From NCBI GenBank assembly GCA_026120035.1, contig JALRME010000016.1, positions 868,001 through 932,000 on the forward strand: a DNA stretch of 64,000 nt. The letters run 5' to 3'. The notes below the pieces were generated by a model, which did not search any database, was not told where the DNA came from, and saw nothing but the letters and a program-made list of their open reading frames with translations. A program made the position numbers and the translations under genes. Position 1 is the first letter of the stretch; every line of letters starts with the position of its first letter. The stretch comes from Coleophoma eucalyptorum (Eukaryota; Ascomycota; Leotiomycetes; Helotiales; Dermateaceae). Shown in pieces: positions 59,103-64,000 of this stretch.

Positions 59103-61275
59103 TCATTGTCTTGCATTGGTCCTAGCACTCGCCTCCGCCGTTAATTTCAAAGCTCGTGGTGCATCGTCCTTAGGCATATAAACCTCAACAAATTGGAGAC
59201 AGTCTGCCGCGTTAAATTGCTTATCCACAAACAAGTCGTTTATGGCGGCCTTTGTCTTGATCTGGTACGTCTTGTACGTACCATCCTGACCACCGAAGAC
59301 TTTGAGGAGATCTTTGAAATGCCAAGCTGCGATGTCATTATATTCTGCGTCCATACCATGGATGAAACGCTCGATCGTGAATCCCTCGTTGCATATCAAG
59401 AAACTACAGATATGTTAACAAAAGTTTATGCGGCTAAGTAACCAGACTTACATGATGGGCTTCAGTCCAAGTCTCAGCATGGTTGAAACCTCTTGGGCCG
59501 TGAGTTGGAATGATCCATCACCAACGAAAAGGACTGTTCTTCGATCTGAGCCTGCATCTTTCGCCGCCAGTGCTGCACCCTGACATGCTCCAACAGAGTA
59601 TCCGATGCTGCCCCAAAGGACCTGGCTAAGAGCAGTAACACCCTTTGGAAACTTCGTCTCCCAGATTCCAAAGTTCGAGGTACCCGTTTCGGTAATAACA
59701 ATATCGTTTTCCTTCAAAAACGCTCCGGCTCGTGGCCAAAACCATGCCTGTGTAATGATCTCTGAGTTGTCTTCATTTTCAGTAACCTTATTCTCCATCT
59801 TCGGTCCCTTGATCGCCGAAAGTTTTTTCATGTCGACTTGTTGGATGACCTTTTGTAGCACGCCTCTCATGTGTATGCCCGAATATTCCGAGTATCGAAC
59901 GACAATATGAGTGCTATGGAAGTCGATGGTGTTTAGCTGCGACGTCCGGTAGGAGAATCCAGCAGTATTAAAGTCACTCTGTATTCAGGTCAGTCTGACT
60001 CCATAAGGGCTTATTGCCATAATATAACTTGCCTTAATGGCTCCAATTGTAAGAATGAGATCGGATGACTCTACGCGCTCCCTAACTTCTGGTTGGCTTC
60101 CATCTCCAGCATAAACTCCACCGTAAGTTTGGTGTTCTTCATTGACAGCTCCCTTTCCCATAGGTGTAACAAAGACTGGCAGCCCTGTCTTGTCGATCAA
60201 ATCGTGGACTTCATCCAATACGCCATGTCGGATGGCACAGGCGTCCACAAGAATGACGGGATTCTTTGCTGCATGGAGATACTTTAGCACTACGTCCACA
60301 ACGTAGTCTTCCTTTGCTTTGTCATTAGCCGGGAATTCAAGGTCGATTGGCGTGCGCAGGCGATCACCCTCAACTTTCTTCTGGACTATATCTGTGGGGA
60401 GAGTAATGTACACCGGACGACTTTGGATCCAACATTCTCTCAATGTATGGTCGATAATTGTGGCAGCATCAGATGCCGAGGTAAGTTTACCCATGGCACA
60501 TGAAATCTCTTTGTTCATGTCGGCAAAAACATTGAAGTTGCCATTTCCCAAGGTATGATGTAGCAGCTGGCCATTACGCTGGGACAGGGTGCTTGGAGTG
60601 CCGACAATGTGAACAACTGGTACATGCTCACTATAGGCTCCTGCTATCGCGTTGATGGCGGACAACTCCCCCACTCCAAATGTTGTGACAATGGCAGAGA
60701 TTCCCTTGACCCGGGCATACTGTAATTGTGTCAGCAGGAACTGAAAATTGCTAGTTGAAATAGTTGCGTGTATATTATGGTGAGGTTTACGGAGACGTGT
60801 ATACTACAACAGTCCCGTCACTCGTGTCAATACATATGGCACCAATGTACTTATTGATGGATCTTCGACTTCGTGAAGGTAATAGGAATTTTGAGAACGT
60901 ACTCCATCCGCAGCGTAACCTACGCAATACATGATCAGAAGTGTATGGCGGCCAAAGTTCTTTGGAGGAAACAACTTACCTGCATTGAGTTCATTGACAT
61001 TACCGACCCATTTCAAGCCGACCTTGGGAATGTCTGTTCAAGAACGAGTTGTTAGTAACTCATGTCAATTTCCATGAACGATAGAGACTATAGAAGACGG
61101 CCTTGAGGGCGCGGGGGTTTAAATCATATTCCAAACACTAACAATCTAAAGCCACCAGGTTATAATCTCCTGGGAGTCCATGTATCGAATCCACGCCAAG
61201 CTGGTGTAGTCTGGTGAAGAGATACTCTGCGACATCCACAGGTGATTTGAGCTCTGCTTCTCGAATGTCTGACAT
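59103..61275 (-). CDS. pdcA: Pyruvate decarboxylase, thiamine diphosphate-dependent, 572 aa
   Basis: Cytosolic enzyme converting pyruvate to acetaldehyde and CO2 for fermentation to ethanol or for acetate (family knowledge). Six exons: 61275-61143, 61033-60980, 60919-60903, 60719-60033, 59978-59452 and 59403-59103. The first exons give [20 protein letters not shown] and [20 protein letters not shown]; the Glu of NELNA activates the cofactor. The His-His pair is in LLHHTLGNG. The cofactor motif GDG...N reads [12 protein letters not shown] and ends in ICNEGFTIE, spanning the exon 5/6 join. Exon 3 is only 17 bases and encodes YAADG. The fourth intron (60032-59979) starts with GC, in the consensus AAG/GCAAGT. 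All catalytic residues are present and the length is normal. Confidence 0.96.
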
Positions 61276-62828
61276 AGTGGGGTCGAAGATAAGACAGGAT
61301 ACGAGCCACGAACCGAGCTCGAATGATTCGAAGATTGAGTTTGAATTTGCAAACGAAGGATTTTGTATGGGATCAAATGATTGAGATGATATCGAGGGAA
61401 AGAGAAGGATGGTAGATAGCAGTCGGTTTGTTTATAAAGGCATGCCTCGAAGATAGGTCCGTTGTATCCGTTCAGCAGAAAACAGTCCACTATGGCTGGA
61501 TTGCAGCACAACCCACGTCATAGTGGCTAGGACTAAGGTATGGCAAGGTACCTCACGGTAGAACATGCCAGCACCTGTATAGTAATGCCGATGTTTTTTC
61601 ATCCTCAATGTCTCCATATGCTACCATTCTCACTCCACCTTGCCTTGTGTTACCTGACTTGTAGACGCATTATGTGGTGCAATTGACCGGATGGTACTCT
61701 TCACCACGAGACACTCACCCGGAGGTGCCCGGGAAATGCCCACATTCCAAAGGGATGTGGGCGCAAGGCTGTCGGAGGTTGACCCAACACAAAAAGCCAT
61801 TGTCATGGCATGGGTAAGGTATCTTTGGTGGGGCCGTGACAAAGGCATATATAAGGTAAGGAGAAGAGGCGCGAAGTGCAGCGAAGGGAGATGCGTGGTG
61901 AGGAAGATTCCCGACTAAAAATGCTTGGTTCTTTGGGTTATGGAGCTGAGCGCCTTCTCTTGGCGCTTTTCAGATCACTCTTCTCTACCGGAGCTGAACT
62001 GTAGGCCTCCTATTAAGATAGATAGATACCTTACTCGTTAGGTGGTGGTACTTTACGAGTTACGGCTTGGTACAGCACAGATATTACCTTACCTTAGTTA
62101 AGGTAGTGTCCGTCTGGGTGTCTGCCGGCCACGTCGTACAGGGGCCTTGACATGTCCTGGCCCTGGATCCTCGACGAGCTCCATGGCTGCCTGAGGTGTC
62201 CAGTAACGAGTAAGAGACCTACACTTCGTACAGGCTACGGGACTTGGACCCCTGCCCTTCCACCCACGCACCTTCCCCAACTGAGCCTGGCTCTGCCTCT
62301 TGCCTCTGCTTTACTTCCTTCGTACGTCTCACGCCGTACCTTCAGGCACGCTTTCTGAAGTGCAAGAAACAAAACGACAAAGAACGTCTGTCGCCTGCAT
62401 ATTGTTGTACCACCACTGTGCATCTCCTTTCGCCATCGCTGCTATTGCTTTCGCATTTGTTCGTACCTGTCTGCCTTCTTGCCAGCGTCCCCGTCCCTGT
62501 TATCTAGAGTTATCAAACGCCTACCTTACTGTCCGACTTCGAAATACCCTCTTCCATTGCGCCCCGAGAGACACAACGACTCTCTAGACGCAGTCTTCCC
62601 CCAAAGCCCCCTGCGCGCTCGACCCATCACTCATCGTGACCTCCATTTCATTGTTTCCACGAAGCAAACCGTGTCATTGGAGTCAACATACCTGATGTGA
62701 CTACACATTACAACTCTGGGAGTCTCTTTGAAAGGCAGAAACTTGTGGGAAGGCTGGAGACTGGGAGTTGAAGTGCACTGTTGGAAGATCGCATTTTAAT
62801 TCCATTCGAAAATGCTTGGAGGGAGACA
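61276..62828. promoter_or_regulatory. Divergent promoter region of pyruvate decarboxylase and the MAPKKK-like gene
   Basis: 1.55 kb between divergent starts. The decarboxylase side has a TATA element and a C/T-rich leader. The other side holds a probable long 5' leader for the gene at 62829, C/T-rich from about 62260 to 62620. A small inverted repeat with 7-base arms (TACCTTA / TAAGGTA) lies at 62090-62105. Confidence 0.5.
61431..61436 (-). promoter_or_regulatory. TATA box of the pyruvate decarboxylase gene
   Basis: TATAAA on the minus strand, 155 bases upstream of the start codon and followed by a C/T-rich stretch, as is usual for strongly expressed fungal metabolic genes. Position and sequence only; no expression evidence. 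Confidence 0.55.
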
Positions 62829-64000
62829 ATGACCACGTCCCGCCCTCGATCATCGTCTGGCAGATCCAATACCTCAGATAGAGCTATATCCTCTCCACGG
62901 CACCGAACCTTGACTCCGAGCAAGGACGAAGGTTTGATTCTTAACGACGTTCCAACCTATGCCGTGAGCAGTGCCAACAATCTCTCACCACTTCCATTAT
63001 TCGGCTCAGGATCCCCGTATCCATCGCTTGCTTCGAGCGCATCTTTTGGACAAAGGCCAAGAGCTGCTACTTCTTCAGACACACTGAACCCACCTGTCTA
63101 TTCACCCAATAACCCAGCCCGACCTTCTACTCGCTCTGGGCCTTCTGTACCAATGTATCAACCAGGGCAGCGGCATGTGTCCGCTGCTGAATCGTCTAGA
63201 CAATATGTTCCTCCACCGCCTCCGCCTATGTCACCCCCGTCTCAGCAAGCCCACTTGATATCCATACCACCACCTCCCCCTCGGCCGATCAATTCACAAT
63301 CTCATCAGCATCCCGGAGTCACCATACCTCCTCCTCCTGGGCCACCTCCGGGTCCTCCCCCTACAAGTTTACAGGCGGGCTGGCAAGGCAATTGGGGGCG
63401 TGCTCATGACGCTCGAGGATTCCCTGCTCCGCCTCCAAATCCCCCAACCAATACTCAGTACCAAGCGTACAATCCAGGTCAACCCTATGCAGCACAACAA
63501 CCTCCACCACTGTCAATACCACCGCCACCTGCAACTGATCACCAAATGTCCGCCACTTACATTCCACATGGCGATTCGTTCGGGCCAGGAGTAGGCATAC
63601 CTGGATTTGGCAGAACGCAAGAACCAAGCTTCAACAGAGGTGATAGCTCTGAATTCTCTGCTGTATCGGACAGCTCCTCGAGTTATCGAAACTCAGCAGA
63701 CACTGGTCTCAGCACGCCATTAGATGGGAGTTATCACCCAGATCGTGAGAGAACATACCAAGGGCAGACGCCATTGAGCCGCTTCAACAATAGCAGCAAT
63801 ATGTATTTGCCCACCCGAGAAGCTCAAGAGTACAGTCCGCTAGGTCCCCCCACCGCGACTATGAGTAACCCTCAACTCAGCTCCGCCAATGGAAGAGGCC
63901 TCGGCACGCCAAGTGGTAATCAGCAGTCATCAAGCAATGCTTTAAATACTCCAATATCCCCTAATGATGCTGCTACCCAGTGGCCAATGGATCGTGTCCT
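62829..64000 (+). CDS. N-terminal part of a BCK1/MIK-1-like MAP kinase kinase kinase, cut by the window end
   Basis: Open for 390 codons from MTTSRPRSSSGRSNTSDRA to the edge without a stop or needed intron. The visible part is a disordered Pro/Ser/Gln-rich region with polyproline stretches (YVPPPPPPMSPP, IPPPPGPPPGPPP) that could bind SH3 or WW domains. The last residues, NDAATQWPMDRVL, match my recollection of the start of the SAM-like region in fungal Bck1-type MAPKKKs of the cell-wall-integrity pathway. The kinase domain would lie outside the window, so the name is tentative. It could be another Pro-rich scaffold. The start Met at 62829 is the first in this frame. Confidence 0.55.
   Translation, partial: MTTSRPRSSSGRSNTSDRAISSPRHRTLTPSKDEGLILNDVPTYAVSSANNLSPLPLFGSGSPYPSLASSASFGQRPRAATSSDTLNPPVYSPNNPARPSTRSGPSVPMYQPGQRHVSAAESSRQYVPPPPPPMSPPSQQAHLISIPPPPPRPINSQSHQHPGVTIPPPPGPPPGPPPTSLQAGWQGNWGRAHDARGFPAPPPNPPTNTQYQAYNPGQPYAAQQPPPLSIPPPPATDHQMSATYIPHGDSFGPGVGIPGFGRTQEPSFNRGDSSEFSAVSDSSSSYRNSADTGLSTPLDGSYHPDRERTYQGQTPLSRFNNSSNMYLPTREAQEYSPLGPPTATMSNPQLSSANGRGLGTPSGNQQSSSNALNTPISPNDAATQWPMDRV

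Overview
This window is nuclear DNA from a filamentous ascomycete (Pezizomycotina). Almost every gene is broken by short GT-AG introns, usually about 45-70 bases, with small coding exons. The gene set includes cofactor-independent phosphoglycerate mutase, a PACT-domain spindle-pole-body protein, an HPC2/HUN-domain histone chaperone subunit and a filamentous-type pyruvate decarboxylase. The general look resembles Leotiomycetes, but I cannot fix the genus. I see no transposon, virus, CRISPR array, rRNA or convincing tRNA. I identified 24 protein genes; two run off the window ends (VPS74 on the left, a BCK1-like MAPKKK on the right). For the spliced complete genes the exon joins were chosen by hand so that phase closes, and the summed exon lengths are multiples of three.

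Layout. 0-13.7 kb is dense and rich in mitochondrial functions: VPS74, mitochondrial acyl carrier protein (ACP1) divergent from the complex I 23 kDa subunit, an RBA50/RPAP1 homologue divergent from HPC2, the citrate carrier CTP1, the complex III assembly factor CBP6/UQCC2, and a BSD2/NDFIP membrane adaptor. 15-18.6 kb has a protein-isoaspartate methyltransferase and a conserved fungal protein of unknown function. 18.6-23.9 kb is a 5.3 kb stretch with no gene I can support. 23.9-35.4 kb has UBP2, complex I NUO21.3b, tubulin cofactor C, Mediator MED9 and phosphoglycerate mutase. 36.4-43 kb has a Ser/Thr-rich single-pass membrane protein and a second orphan protein. 45-55 kb has a metacaspase, PcpA/Pcp1, an ecdysoneless/SGT1 homologue and an APH-like pseudokinase. 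57-64 kb has TAN1, pyruvate decarboxylase and the 5' end of the MAPKKK gene.

These are mainly housekeeping genes rather than a single pathway. Two themes stand out. First, five genes act in mitochondria: ACP1, the 23 kDa subunit and NUO21.3b in complex I, CBP6 in complex III assembly, and CTP1 in citrate transport. Two of the complex I genes share one 412-base divergent promoter. Second, BSD2 and UBP2 both act around the Rsp5 ubiquitin ligase in yeast. I did not find an obviously new multi-gene system. The most useful leads are the two orphan proteins, unusual splicing (exons of 8-28 bases, one GC-AG intron), a possible second mitochondrial start in the methyltransferase, an in-frame hexanucleotide repeat in the membrane protein, and the gene-free 5.3 kb block.
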